Positions 28,118 to 36,522 of a DNA stretch of 64,000 nt are shown one piece after another. Every line of letters begins with the position of its first letter. Position 1 is the stretch's first letter. A program made the translations under genes and the position numbers. The notes beneath the pieces were generated by a model. It was given only the letters and a program-made list of their open reading frames with translations, made no database searches and was not told where the DNA came from. The DNA comes from Rhodococcus sp. 14-2483-1-2 (lineage in GTDB: Bacteria > Actinomycetota > Actinomycetes > Mycobacteriales > Mycobacteriaceae), in the NCBI RefSeq assembly GCF_002259405.1, contig NZ_NPFW01000006.1, positions 1-64,000 of the forward strand. Reading direction: 5' to 3'.

Positions 28118-29773
28118 GTGACCGACGGCCCGCTGATCGTCCAGTCCGACAAAACGCTGTTGCTCGAGGTCGATCACGAACTCGCGGGTGCAGCGCGGGC
28201 GGCCATCGCACCGTTCGCGGAGCTCGAACGTGCCCCCGAGCACGTGCACACCTATCGCATCACCCCGCTGGCACTGTGGAACGCACGTGCCGCAGGCCAC
28301 GACGCCGAGCAGGTGGTCGACGCGCTGGTGAACTTCTCGCGTTACGCGGTACCGCAACCGCTGCTGGTCGACATCGTCGACACCATGGCGCGCTACGGCC
28401 GGTTGCAGTTGGTCAAGAGCCCGATACACGGTCTGGTCCTGATCAGCCTCGACCGCGCAGTGCTCACAGAGGTGATGCGCCACAAGAAGATTGCGCCCAT
28501 GCTCGGCGCGATGGTCGACGAGGACACGGTGATCGTGCATCCGAGCGAACGCGGCCACGTGAAGCAGATGTTGCTCAAGATCGGCTGGCCTGCCGAGGAC
28601 CTCGCCGGCTACGTCGACGGAGAAGCCCACCCCATCGAGCTCGACACCGAGGGCGGCAACTGGACGCTGCGCGACTACCAGGAGATGGCGGCCGATTCGT
28701 TCTGGGCCGGCGGCTCGGGCGTCGTCGTACTGCCCTGCGGCGCGGGCAAGACGATGGTCGGCGCAGCTGCGATGGCCAGGGCCAAGGCGACCACGCTGAT
28801 TCTGGTCACCAACACCGTCGCCGGTCGGCAGTGGAAACGCGAACTCATCGCACGCACCTCGCTCACCGAGGAGGAGATCGGCGAGTATTCGGGAGAGCGC
28901 AAAGAGATTCGCCCTGTGACAATTGCCACGTATCAGGTGATCACGCGTCGTACCAAGGGTGAGTACAAGCACCTCGAGCTTTTCGATTCCCGCGACTGGG
29001 GTTTGGTGATCTACGACGAGGTGCATCTGCTCCCCGCGCCGGTGTTCCGTATGACGGCCGATCTGCAGTCGCGTCGACGCCTCGGCCTCACCGCGACGCT
29101 CGTCCGCGAGGACGGCCGCGAGGGCGACGTCTTCTCGCTGATCGGGCCCAAGCGCTACGACGCGCCGTGGAAGGACATCGAGGCACAGGGCTGGATCGCC
29201 CCGGCCGAGTGCATCGAGGTTCGCGTCACCCTCACCGATGCCGAGCGCATGTCGTACGCGGTCGCCGAGCCCGAGGAGCGCTACAAGCTGTGTTCGACGG
29301 CGCACACGAAGATCGCCGTCGTGAAATCGATCCTCGCCAAACACCAGGACGCTCCGACGTTGGTCATCGGTGCGTACCTCGACCAGCTGAACGAGCTCGG
29401 TGAAGCGCTGAACGCTCCGGTCATTCAGGGCTCGACCAAGAACAAGGAACGTGAAGTGCTGTTCGACGCGTTCCGCAAGGGCGAGATCCAGACGCTCGTG
29501 GTGAGCAAGGTGGCGAACTTCTCGATCGACCTTCCGGAAGCCTCCGTTGCGGTGCAGGTTTCGGGAACGTTCGGCTCCAGGCAGGAAGAGGCTCAGCGCC
29601 TCGGCCGACTGCTCCGACCGAAACACGACGGCGGTCAGGCACACTTCTACTCGGTGGTCTCCCGCGACACCCTCGATGCCGAGTACGCAGCCCACCGTCA
29701 GCGTTTCCTCGCCGAACAGGGCTACGCCTACCGCATCACCGACGCGGACGATCTGCTCGGTCCGGCGATCTGA
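28118..29773 (+). CDS. DNA repair helicase XPB
   Basis: A 551-residue superfamily 2 helicase. Residues 1-110 are the XPB N-terminal domain (DGPLIVQSDKTLLLEV, YAVPQPLLVDIVDTMARYG). The Walker A motif is PCGAGKTMVGA, motif II is DEVH in VIYDEVHLLPA, motif III is LGLTATLVRED, and motif VI is QEEAQRLGRLLRP. This is the bacterial homologue of the TFIIH helicase, with 3-prime to 5-prime unwinding shown for the mycobacterial enzyme. GTG start with AGGAGG eight bases upstream. It follows the helicase-associated gene by 89 bases. Confidence 0.95.
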   Translation: MTDGPLIVQSDKTLLLEVDHELAGAARAAIAPFAELERAPEHVHTYRITPLALWNARAAGHDAEQVVDALVNFSRYAVPQPLLVDIVDTMARYGRLQLVKSPIHGLVLISLDRAVLTEVMRHKKIAPMLGAMVDEDTVIVHPSERGHVKQMLLKIGWPAEDLAGYVDGEAHPIELDTEGGNWTLRDYQEMAADSFWAGGSGVVVLPCGAGKTMVGAAAMARAKATTLILVTNTVAGRQWKRELIARTSLTEEEIGEYSGERKEIRPVTIATYQVITRRTKGEYKHLELFDSRDWGLVIYDEVHLLPAPVFRMTADLQSRRRLGLTATLVREDGREGDVFSLIGPKRYDAPWKDIEAQGWIAPAECIEVRVTLTDAERMSYAVAEPEERYKLCSTAHTKIAVVKSILAKHQDAPTLVIGAYLDQLNELGEALNAPVIQGSTKNKEREVLFDAFRKGEIQTLVVSKVANFSIDLPEASVAVQVSGTFGSRQEEAQRLGRLLRPKHDGGQAHFYSVVSRDTLDAEYAAHRQRFLAEQGYAYRITDADDLLGPAI

Positions 29774-29812
29774 GACTTCGGGTCGGCTCGGTGCCGTGCT
29801 AGGAATACCTGT

Positions 29813-30481
29813 GTGCGCAAGTTCGAGTTCCCTGTAGACGTAGCCCACGCGAAGTCGGTCAACGAGACGTTCACCGAGCTTCGCCGGTTGCGGGCATCCG
29901 CAGCTCTCACCGCGGTGTTCCTGATCGCGCTGGGAGCGTGGTTCATCTGGATCGCGGCCCCGTGGTCGTACATCCTCGGCGTGGTGTTCCTGATCGGCGC
30001 GGCCACCTCGCTCTGGGTGATGCTGTGGGCGCCCCGAAAGATGGGTTCCATCGAATCGCAATATGCTGCAGGCGATCTGGTACCGGCGGTGGTGGCCGAG
30101 AAGCTACCGAGTGGAGCAATACTGCTGGCCCTGGTCGATATCGCGAAGCCGGAGGTCGACGAGCCGCACTTCGTGTTGATCACCCGCGTCGTGCGGTCGC
30201 TCCCCGGCCACGCCGTCGAGCGGGGCGCACAGGTGCCCGCGGTGTCGGTTCTCGCGGACCGTGGCCGAAACACCGGCGGTCGAACGTGGCAGTTGGCCTC
30301 GGCGATGCCCATCGCATGGGGAACCACCGATCCGGCAGTCATCACACGCGCCGTCGAGGAGATCACCGAGGGTGAGTGGGCGTTGCTGCACGCCAACATC
30401 GGCCTGTCGGAGAAGGTCCGCACGGCCAAGAACCAACAGTTGCTCATCGATCCTGCGGATCTTCCCGACGACCTGCGCTAG
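29813..30481 (+). CDS. DUF3239-type membrane protein
   Basis: A 222-residue protein. A hydrophilic N-terminus (MRKFEFPVDVAHAKSVNETF) precedes two helices (about 29-46 and 50-72). The remaining 145 residues form a soluble domain with GDLVPAVVAEKLPSGAILLALVDI, AVSVLADRGRNTGGRTWQ and a terminal LIDPADLPDDLR. The family is confined to Corynebacteriales relatives as far as I recall. GTG start at 29813, 39 bases after XPB, so it may be co-transcribed. Function unknown. Confidence 0.72.
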   Translation: MRKFEFPVDVAHAKSVNETFTELRRLRASAALTAVFLIALGAWFIWIAAPWSYILGVVFLIGAATSLWVMLWAPRKMGSIESQYAAGDLVPAVVAEKLPSGAILLALVDIAKPEVDEPHFVLITRVVRSLPGHAVERGAQVPAVSVLADRGRNTGGRTWQLASAMPIAWGTTDPAVITRAVEEITEGEWALLHANIGLSEKVRTAKNQQLLIDPADLPDDLR

Positions 30482-30497
30482 AGCCTGCAGCAACGAC

Positions 30498-31484
30498 CTA
30501 AGCCAGTGCGGCGATCACTTCCCGCTCGAAGAGTTCGATGCCGGAGCGGTCGTAGGCCGCTTCGGGGAAATAGAAGATGCCGTACGTCATCCCTTGGTCC
30601 TGCAGCGCCGTCAGGTTTTCGACGATCTGCTCAGGAGTTCCCACTGCGGGCATGCCGCGGTACGCATCGAGTGCGCTGTGCGCCTTCTCGGCACCCACGT
30701 ACTCGGTCAGGCGAGCTTCGAGGGCGCGCAGTCTGTCTTCCACCTCGGCCTCGGTCGCGCCGATGGCGACGTTGTAGTTCGCCGAACGGACGATGGCATC
30801 GAAATCGGTACCCACGGTCGCGCAATGCTCGCGCAGCAGAGCAGATTTCGTGGCGAATCCGGTGGGGGTTCCGTCGAAGTTGGTGTAGTTCGCGTACTTC
30901 GCGGCGATCTTCAGAGTCACCTTCTCGCCGCCGCCCGCGATCCACAGCGGAATGCCTCCCTCCTGCAACGGTAAGGGTCGCACCACGGCACCGTCGATCT
31001 CGTAGTACTTGCCGTCGAGGAACACCTCTCCGGCCGTCCATGCCTGCTTGAAGATCTGCACACCCTCGTCGAGCCTGCCCAATCGTTCTCCGGCAGAGGG
31101 GAACCCGTAGCCGTAGGCGCGGAACTCGTGCTCGTGCCAGCCGCCTCCGATGCCCATCTCGACGCGGCCGCCGGAGATGATGTCGACGGTGGCAGCAACT
31201 TTGGCGAGGTAGGCCGGGTTGCGGTACGCCATCGCCGTGCACATCTGTCCCAGCCTGATGCGTGACGTGGATGCGGCCAAGGCGGACATCAGCGACCAGG
31301 CCTCGTGCGTCGCCTCGTCGGTCGCGGTCGGAACGGTGTGGAAGTGGTCGTAGACCCACAGAGATTCCCACGGACCGGCCTCGGCGGCGAGCGCGTGATC
31401 GCGCATCGCACTCCAGTGCCGGGCAGGGTCGATACCGACGAGATCGAGACGCCACCCCTGTGGCACGAACAATCCGAATCGCAT
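30498..31484 (-). CDS. LLM-class F420-dependent oxidoreductase
   Basis: A 328-residue TIM-barrel flavin/F420 enzyme. It begins MRFGLFVPQGWRLDL and has WVYDHFHTVP, RIRLGQMCTAMAYRNPAYLAK and the ISGGRVEMGIGGGWHEHEF motif of the luciferase-like monooxygenase family (F420-dependent branch). The ATG at 31484 gives the standard N-terminus; the frame runs 38 codons upstream without support. It is convergent with the DUF3239 gene. The substrate is unknown. Confidence 0.88.
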   Translation of the reverse strand: MRFGLFVPQGWRLDLVGIDPARHWSAMRDHALAAEAGPWESLWVYDHFHTVPTATDEATHEAWSLMSALAASTSRIRLGQMCTAMAYRNPAYLAKVAATVDIISGGRVEMGIGGGWHEHEFRAYGYGFPSAGERLGRLDEGVQIFKQAWTAGEVFLDGKYYEIDGAVVRPLPLQEGGIPLWIAGGGEKVTLKIAAKYANYTNFDGTPTGFATKSALLREHCATVGTDFDAIVRSANYNVAIGATEAEVEDRLRALEARLTEYVGAEKAHSALDAYRGMPAVGTPEQIVENLTALQDQGMTYGIFYFPEAAYDRSGIELFEREVIAALA

Positions 31485-31546
31485 GACAGGCACAGTACAG
31501 ACGCAGGGCGAAGGACCGGTTCCGGTCTGTGAACTACGCTGCAGGA

Positions 31547-32719
31547 ATGTCCGAGTTGTTCCCCTCGCGCACAGTGGCACGGTTGCGCCCGTTCGCATCG
31601 ACGATCTTCGCCGAGATGACCGCTCTCGCCGTCGAGAAGAATGCCGTCAACCTCGGGCAGGGCTTCCCCGACACCGACGGCCCACCGGCCATGCTCGAGG
31701 CCGCGCGTGAGGCCATCGCCAGCGGCCTCAACCAGTACTCCCCCGGCCCCGGCATGCCGGTGCTGCGCGCTGCCATCGCCGACGACAGGGCGGCCAGATT
31801 CGGTCAGAGCTACGACCCCGATTCTCAGATACTCGTCACCGTCGGTGCCACCGAGGCGATCTCGGCGTCCCTCCTCGGTCTGATCGAGCCAGGCGACGAC
31901 GTCCTGCTGATCGAGCCGTTCTACGACTCCTACGCGGCCGCCGTCGCTCTGGCCGGTGCCACCAGGACCGCCGTGTCACTCGTCGCCGACGGCAACGGGT
32001 GGACCGTCGACACCGACGCCCTCGAACGCGCCGTCGGGCCCCGAACACGCATGCTGATCGTCAATTCCCCGCACAACCCCACCGGCACGGTCTTCGACCG
32101 CGACACCATGATCCGCATCGCCGACATCGCGGTGGCACACGATCTGTTGGTCCTCACCGACGAGGTCTACGAACACCTCGTTTTCGACGGCCGCGTGCAC
32201 ACCCCGATCGCGACACTGCCCGGAATGTTCGAGCGCACCGTCACCGTGTCGAGTGCCGCGAAGACCTTCAATGCCACCGGATGGAAGACGGGCTGGGCGC
32301 TCGGCCCTTCCCGATTGATCGACGCCGTCCGCGCCGCCAAACAGTTCATGAGCTTCGTGGGCGGCACTCCGTTCCAGCCGGCCGTGGCCTACGCATTGGA
32401 GCACGAGCAGGCGTGGATATCGGCGATGCGCGACGGCCTGCAACGCAAACGAGACACGCTCTCGGACGCTCTCGCCGCCGCGGGAGCGGATGTGAAGTAC
32501 AGCGCAGGAACGTATTTCGTCTGTGCCGACATCGCACCGATCGGGCGCGGTGACGCCTACGAGTTCTGCCGTGCCCTACCGGATCTGGTGGGCGTCGCCG
32601 CCGTTCCGGTCACGGCGTTCGTGGACGAGCCGGCTCCCTGGAAATCGTTGGTGCGCTTCGCTTTCTGCAAACAGGACGAGGTACTCGCCGACGCGGCCGA
32701 GAGGCTACGGAAGTTGTGA
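31547..32719 (+). CDS. dapC: Fold-type I aminotransferase, DapC-like
   Basis: A 390-residue PLP-dependent class I/II aminotransferase: [16 protein letters not shown] near the N-terminus, the [13 protein letters not shown] loop, [23 protein letters not shown] and the PLP lysine in [16 protein letters not shown], then an Arg in [11 protein letters not shown] for substrate carboxylate. The closest mycobacterial gene by position is Rv0858c (dapC), the N-succinyldiaminopimelate aminotransferase of lysine and peptidoglycan synthesis. Kynurenine or methionine aminotransferase activity is also possible. ATG at 31547 follows GCAGGA. The stop overlaps an AraC-type regulator. Confidence 0.85.
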   Translation: MSELFPSRTVARLRPFASTIFAEMTALAVEKNAVNLGQGFPDTDGPPAMLEAAREAIASGLNQYSPGPGMPVLRAAIADDRAARFGQSYDPDSQILVTVGATEAISASLLGLIEPGDDVLLIEPFYDSYAAAVALAGATRTAVSLVADGNGWTVDTDALERAVGPRTRMLIVNSPHNPTGTVFDRDTMIRIADIAVAHDLLVLTDEVYEHLVFDGRVHTPIATLPGMFERTVTVSSAAKTFNATGWKTGWALGPSRLIDAVRAAKQFMSFVGGTPFQPAVAYALEHEQAWISAMRDGLQRKRDTLSDALAAAGADVKYSAGTYFVCADIAPIGRGDAYEFCRALPDLVGVAAVPVTAFVDEPAPWKSLVRFAFCKQDEVLADAAERLRKL

Positions 32720-33741
32720 CTCCGCAACCGACGATCCCGGCGTACTTCGTGAGGCAGGCCGTCGACCTCGCGACGAAGAGCGGAGTGGACCTGACCTACC
32801 CGCTGTCGATGGCCGGCATCGGAGCCACCATCCTCGACAATCCGACGGAGCGTCTGACCACTCGGCAGGTCACCGCGTTCACCCAGGCCGTCTGGACGAT
32901 GACCGGCGACGAACTGTTCGGTCTCGCCGCAGTACCGGTGCGCCGCGGGAGCTTTCGCGTGGTGTGCCAGACACTCATACACACCGAGAACCTGTGGGCT
33001 GCACTGATTCGAATGTCCGAGACCATGCGGGTACTGATACCGGTGCGCCCCATGACGATCGATCGAACCGAAGAATCCACGGTCTTGACCGTGCACGTCA
33101 CCCCCACTACCCATCTGAGCCCGGAAGGCAACCAACTCGCCGAGCGGCTGCTGACCGACTTCCTGTTGATTCTGTTGCACCGATTCGCAGCGTGGCTCAT
33201 CGGTAGCCGGGTCAAGCTCCTGTCGGTGCAACTGCCCTACGCGCTGCCGGGACCCGAGGCGGGAAAGATGTACGACGCCATCTTCGGAACCCACGTGGAG
33301 TTCGGAAGCGAGCTCGCCACACTGGAATTCGACAGCGCGGTGATGCGGGCACCGATCGTGCAGACCGAGGCGAGTCTGGCGGAGTATCTCGCGGAGTCGC
33401 CCAATCTGCTGTTCTCGTCCCGGGATTACGACAGCACTGCGTCGAGCCAGGTTCGCCGCGCCCTGGAAACGGGATTCAAAGGTGGCGCACCGGGAACCGA
33501 CGAGATCGCGGCAATGCTGAACATCAGCCCACCGCACCTGCGACGAATCCTTCGGCAGGAGGGCACCTCCATCAACCAACTGCGCGAAGAGGTGCTGCGC
33601 GACGCAGCGATCTCCGGACTCAGCCGCGGAGACAGCGTCGACGACATCTCTGCCCGGTTGGGCTTCTCCGAGCCCAGCGCGTTCCGCCGAGCCTTCAAGC
33701 GTTGGACCGGTCAGACCCCCGGCGCATACCGTCTCAGCTGA
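32716..33741 (+). CDS. AraC-family transcriptional regulator
   Basis: A 341-residue regulator. The first about 200 residues match the arabinose-binding-like domain of the OruR/ArgR-type AraC subgroup (GDELFGLAAVPVRRGSF, RFAAWLIGSRVKL). The C-terminal 100 residues carry two helix-turn-helix motifs (TDEIAAMLNISPPHLRRIL and VDDISARLGFSEPSAFRRAF) and end FKRWTGQTPGAYR. GTG overlaps the aminotransferase stop by four bases, so the regulator is translationally coupled to a metabolic enzyme. It may control that pathway or a distant target. Confidence 0.9.
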   Translation: MTPQPTIPAYFVRQAVDLATKSGVDLTYPLSMAGIGATILDNPTERLTTRQVTAFTQAVWTMTGDELFGLAAVPVRRGSFRVVCQTLIHTENLWAALIRMSETMRVLIPVRPMTIDRTEESTVLTVHVTPTTHLSPEGNQLAERLLTDFLLILLHRFAAWLIGSRVKLLSVQLPYALPGPEAGKMYDAIFGTHVEFGSELATLEFDSAVMRAPIVQTEASLAEYLAESPNLLFSSRDYDSTASSQVRRALETGFKGGAPGTDEIAAMLNISPPHLRRILRQEGTSINQLREEVLRDAAISGLSRGDSVDDISARLGFSEPSAFRRAFKRWTGQTPGAYRLS

Positions 33742-34159
33742 CGCAGAACTCGTTGCCCTCGGGATCGGTCATCGTGATCCAGACACTGGGGCCCTGATGT
33801 CCTCGATGCAACACCGACGCACCCCGTGCTTCCAGTTGCGTGACCACCGATTCACGCTCGTCGCCGACGCGGATGTCGAGGTGCAACCGATTCTTCACCG
33901 ATTTCGGCTCGGCCACCGACTGGAACAGCACCCGTGGGCTGCCGGGTGACTCGGGATCGACGATCGCCGCGCCCGCCTGCCACACCAGAACGCCCTCGAA
34001 CGTGATCGTGTCCTCTTCGCGGGCATGGCCGGCAGCGACCATCTCACGGATGAAGTCCTCGTTGCTGGGTTCGACCTGCCAGCCCAGAGTCTGCGCCCAC
34101 CATTTCGCCAGCGCATGCGGGTTCGCACTGTCGACGACGACCTGAAATCGATATCCCAT
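33734..34159 (-). CDS. VOC-family (glyoxalase-like) protein
   Basis: A 141-residue protein with the two beta-alpha-beta-beta-beta units of the vicinal oxygen chelate fold: MGYRFQVVVDSANPHALAKWW and KNRLHLDIRVGD, then VWITMTDPEGNEFCVS at the end. The His, Glu and related positions fit a glyoxalase_6-type member, many of which are binding or resistance proteins. ATG start. The end overlaps the convergent AraC gene by eight bases. No substrate can be assigned. Confidence 0.82.
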   Translation of the reverse strand: MGYRFQVVVDSANPHALAKWWAQTLGWQVEPSNEDFIREMVAAGHAREEDTITFEGVLVWQAGAAIVDPESPGSPRVLFQSVAEPKSVKNRLHLDIRVGDERESVVTQLEARGASVLHRGHQGPSVWITMTDPEGNEFCVS

Positions 34160-34218
34160 GACGGCACGCTACCGTCGTTCGCTGGAAATGGGAACACACG
34201 TTCGATACAGTGGCGGTC

Positions 34219-34839
34219 ATGTCGCTCGCCATGCAGGGCTCGTTGTTCGGTGACGCCGACGGTGGCGTCGGGTCGCTCGAGTCCGTCACCCGTCGCGAAC
34301 TGACACTCGGGGCGTGGGTGGACGTTCGCCCGGGCTGGTTGGCCGATACCCACCTGTTCGATTCGCTGGTGGACGCCGTCGACTGGCGGGCCGAGCGCAG
34401 GCAGATGTACGACCGCGTGGTCGACGTGCCGCGCCTGGTTCGGTTCTACGCCGAGCGCGAGCGGTGGCCCGACGCCGCACTCTACGACGCGCGCGACGCC
34501 CTCGACGAGCACTACCGCGCCGAACTCGGTGAATCGTTCGCCACCGCCGGATTGTGCTACTACCGCGACGGATCGGACAGCGTCGCCTGGCACGGCGACA
34601 ACATCGGCCGCAGCGCCACCGAGGACACGATGGTGGCGATCGTATCGCTCGGCGCCACACGACAACTCATGCTCCGACCGCGCGGCGGCGGAACCTCGCT
34701 GAAGTTCACGCTCGGGCACGGCGACCTGGTGGTGATGGGCGGCTCGTGTCAGCGGACCTGGGAGCATGCCGTACCCAAGTCCACCCGCGCGACCGGCCCA
34801 CGCATCAGCGTGCAGTTCCGACCGCGCGGGGTTCGCTGA
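34219..34839 (+). CDS. alkB: AlkB-type 2-oxoglutarate/Fe(II) dioxygenase
   Basis: A 206-residue enzyme that removes alkyl groups from DNA or RNA bases by oxidation. The iron ligands are visible as the HxD pair in VAWHGDNIGR and the distal His in TWEHAVPKS. The 2-oxoglutarate Arg lies in RATGPRISVQFRP. LMLRPRGGGTSLKFTLGHGDLVVMGG is the typical core strand region. ATG at 34219 is preferred over GTG 34210 and ATG 34228. It is divergent from the VOC gene with a 59-base gap and convergent with aroF. Confidence 0.92.
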   Translation: MSLAMQGSLFGDADGGVGSLESVTRRELTLGAWVDVRPGWLADTHLFDSLVDAVDWRAERRQMYDRVVDVPRLVRFYAERERWPDAALYDARDALDEHYRAELGESFATAGLCYYRDGSDSVAWHGDNIGRSATEDTMVAIVSLGATRQLMLRPRGGGTSLKFTLGHGDLVVMGGSCQRTWEHAVPKSTRATGPRISVQFRPRGVR

Positions 34840-34850
34840 CACACGACGCG

Positions 34851-35939
34851 TCAACGCGCGGTCGGGATTCGACGCTCCTCGACCGCTGCCGCAAGTGCGT
34901 CCAATTGCGTTGCCGTGGTGTCCCAGTCGAGGCAGGCATCGGTGATCGACTGCCCGTACACCAGATCGTCACGGCGGCCGAGTTCGAGATCCTGACGCCC
35001 CGCGACCAGGAAGCTCTCGAGCATCAGACCGACGATGCCGTGTTCGCCTGCCGCGACCCGCGCTGCCACGTCGGTGACCACGTCGACCTGCTTGTTGTGG
35101 TCCTTGCGGCTGTTGCCGTGGCTGGCGTCGATGACGACTCTCTCCGGTAGGCCCGACTTTCGCAGTCGCGCAACGGTATCGGCGACCGATTCGGCGTCGT
35201 AGTTCGGACCGTCGACGCCGCCGCGCAGAATGACGTGGCAATCCGGGTTTCCGACGGTACGGATCAGAGCCGCCTGACCGTCGAGATCGGTGCCGGGGAA
35301 GACGTGGCTCGCGGCGGCAGCGCGGGTGCCGTCGACCGCGACCTGGATGTCGCCCTCGGTGGAGTTCTTGATCCCCACCGGCATCGACAACGCACTGCAC
35401 AGCTGGCGGTGCACCTGACTCGCCGCCGTTCGCGCACCGATTGCGCCGTAGCTGACCAGGTCTGCGATGTACTGCGGGGTGATCGGGTCGAGGAACTCGC
35501 ACCCGACCGGTAGACCGAGCGCGGAAATGTCGAGCAGCAGTTGACGTCCCACGCGCAGGCCCGAATTGATGTCGAAGCTGCCGTCGAGGTGCGGATCGTT
35601 GATCAAGCCCTTCCACCCGAGCGTCGTCCGCGGCTTCTCGAAGTAGACCCGCATGACGATGTGCAGTCGATCGCCGAGTTCGGACGCCTTGGCCGCGAGG
35701 CGTCGGGCGTAGTCGAGTGCAGCGTCGGTGTCGTGCACCGAGCACGGGCCGACCACGACGATCAGTCGATCGTCGCGACCGTCCAGCACGTCGACCACGC
35801 CGGCGCGTCCGGTTCTGACGGTGGCCGAGATCGCGTCGTCCACTGCATGGTCGCGGCGCAGCACCGACGGAGCAACCAGCGGACTGATGCTGATGGTCCG
35901 CTGATCGTCGAGAGGTGGGGTATCGAGAGAGAGTGTCAT
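34851..35939 (-). CDS. aroF: 3-Deoxy-7-phosphoheptulonate (DAHP) synthase, class I
   Basis: A 362-residue enzyme that joins phosphoenolpyruvate and erythrose 4-phosphate at the entry of aromatic amino acid synthesis. It is of the AroFGH type: LIVVVGPCSVHDTDAALDYA, MRVYFEKPRTTLGWKGLIND, VGCEFLDPITPQY, GARTAASQVHRQLCSALSMP, IKNSTEGD and IDASHGNSRKDHN. The ATG at 35939, after AGGAACG, fits the family; the frame extends further upstream through the regulatory leader but is not coding there. A 22-codon aromatic-rich leader ORF precedes it, indicating attenuation by aromatic amino acids. Confidence 0.94.
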   Translation of the reverse strand: MTLSLDTPPLDDQRTISISPLVAPSVLRRDHAVDDAISATVRTGRAGVVDVLDGRDDRLIVVVGPCSVHDTDAALDYARRLAAKASELGDRLHIVMRVYFEKPRTTLGWKGLINDPHLDGSFDINSGLRVGRQLLLDISALGLPVGCEFLDPITPQYIADLVSYGAIGARTAASQVHRQLCSALSMPVGIKNSTEGDIQVAVDGTRAAAASHVFPGTDLDGQAALIRTVGNPDCHVILRGGVDGPNYDAESVADTVARLRKSGLPERVVIDASHGNSRKDHNKQVDVVTDVAARVAAGEHGIVGLMLESFLVAGRQDLELGRRDDLVYGQSITDACLDWDTTATQLDALAAAVEERRIPTAR

Positions 35940-35989
35940 GAGAGTGCGTTCCTGTTCCCAGGCCGGCTCCTCATGCTCCACACGCACTT

Positions 35990-36051
35990 CGAGCCGGTCT
36001 GTATCCGGCTCGTGGGGTGGAGGGTCAGCGCATGGCGTCGCTGGCTGACCC
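35990..36051 (-). promoter_or_regulatory. Attenuator stems between the leader ORF and aroF
   Basis: Two stable stems lie in the aroF leader. One is GGGTCAGC/GCTGACCC (36022-36029 with 36044-36051), which contains the leader stop codon and its last sense codons. The other is a perfect 8-bp stem CGAGCCGG/CCGGCTCG (35990-35997 with 36005-36012), 50 bases before the aroF start. Ribosome position on the leader would decide whether the first stem can form. No T-run follows the second stem, so control may be translational or Rho-dependent. Confidence 0.6.
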
Positions 36052-36093
36052 ACCCGGGGCCGGCCTGCTAAACCAGAAATACGTGCGCTGCAT
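36025..36093 (-). CDS. aroF leader peptide with aromatic codon cluster
   Basis: A 22-residue frame, MQRTYFWFSRPAPGGSASDA then MR and TGA. Codons 5-8 are Tyr-Phe-Trp-Phe, so all three aromatic amino acids are read in a row. The ATG lies exactly seven bases after a TACGGT -10 element (36106-36101), so the mRNA probably starts at the ATG (leaderless). A leader ORF (aroR) upstream of aroF has been described in Corynebacterium glutamicum; this one appears to be the Rhodococcus counterpart. Confidence 0.8.
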   Translation of the reverse strand: MQRTYFWFSRPAPGGSASDAMR

Positions 36094-36149
36094 GAAAAGC
36101 ACCGTAGCAGATTCGTCGCGGATGCATCTATGCTCGTTCCTGCAGTCGG

Positions 36150-36380
36150 TTCGCCAGGTGTCCATGAGGAGCCCCGAAGTTCGCCACGGCGTCGAAGCGA
36201 TGCGCAGCAGTTCCGGCGCATCGCGAGAGGGAACCCGGTGAGAATCCGGGACTGTCCCGCAGCGGTATGCAGGAACGACCGCCGTCACCACAAGCACTGA
36301 AGAGGCCTCTTCGGGAAGCGACGGCCAGTAGGAGTGGGCTCTTCGTCCACGCGCCCGCGAGTCCGAATACCTGCCGTCTG
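36150..36380 (+). promoter_or_regulatory. Cobalamin riboswitch upstream of metE
   Basis: The region has the class hallmarks. A CAGGT at 36155 pairs with ACCTG at 36369. The core reads GAGGGAACCCGGTGAGAATC CGGGACTGTCCCGCAGCGGT (36226-36265), followed by the B12-box-like GAAGCGACGGCCAGTAGGAG near 36318 and GAGTCCGAATACCTGCCG at the 3-prime end. Binding of adenosyl- or methylcobalamin should turn off metE, the B12-independent enzyme. A 140-base stretch from the aptamer to the metE start would hold the expression platform. Confidence 0.93.
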
Positions 36381-36522
36381 TGCTGCGCACGCCGTGCGCA
36401 GCGGTTCACCGCCTCGCGGAATGGGCGCGTAACCCTGGTACGGCTGCTCGTGGGGCTCTCCGGGATGTGCGCGTCCGAGAAGGCGGTGCACCGTCGATGC
36501 AGCAGTCAACTGGAGACAAACC

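Noticed and set aside
27881-30061. A 726-codon minus-strand frame opposite XPB
   Set aside because: It is fully antisense to the clear XPB and DUF3239 genes and has low-complexity composition.
34851-36221. Extending the aroF gene upstream to 36221
   Set aside because: The extension runs through the leader ORF and attenuator stems. The family N-terminus fits the ATG at 35939.
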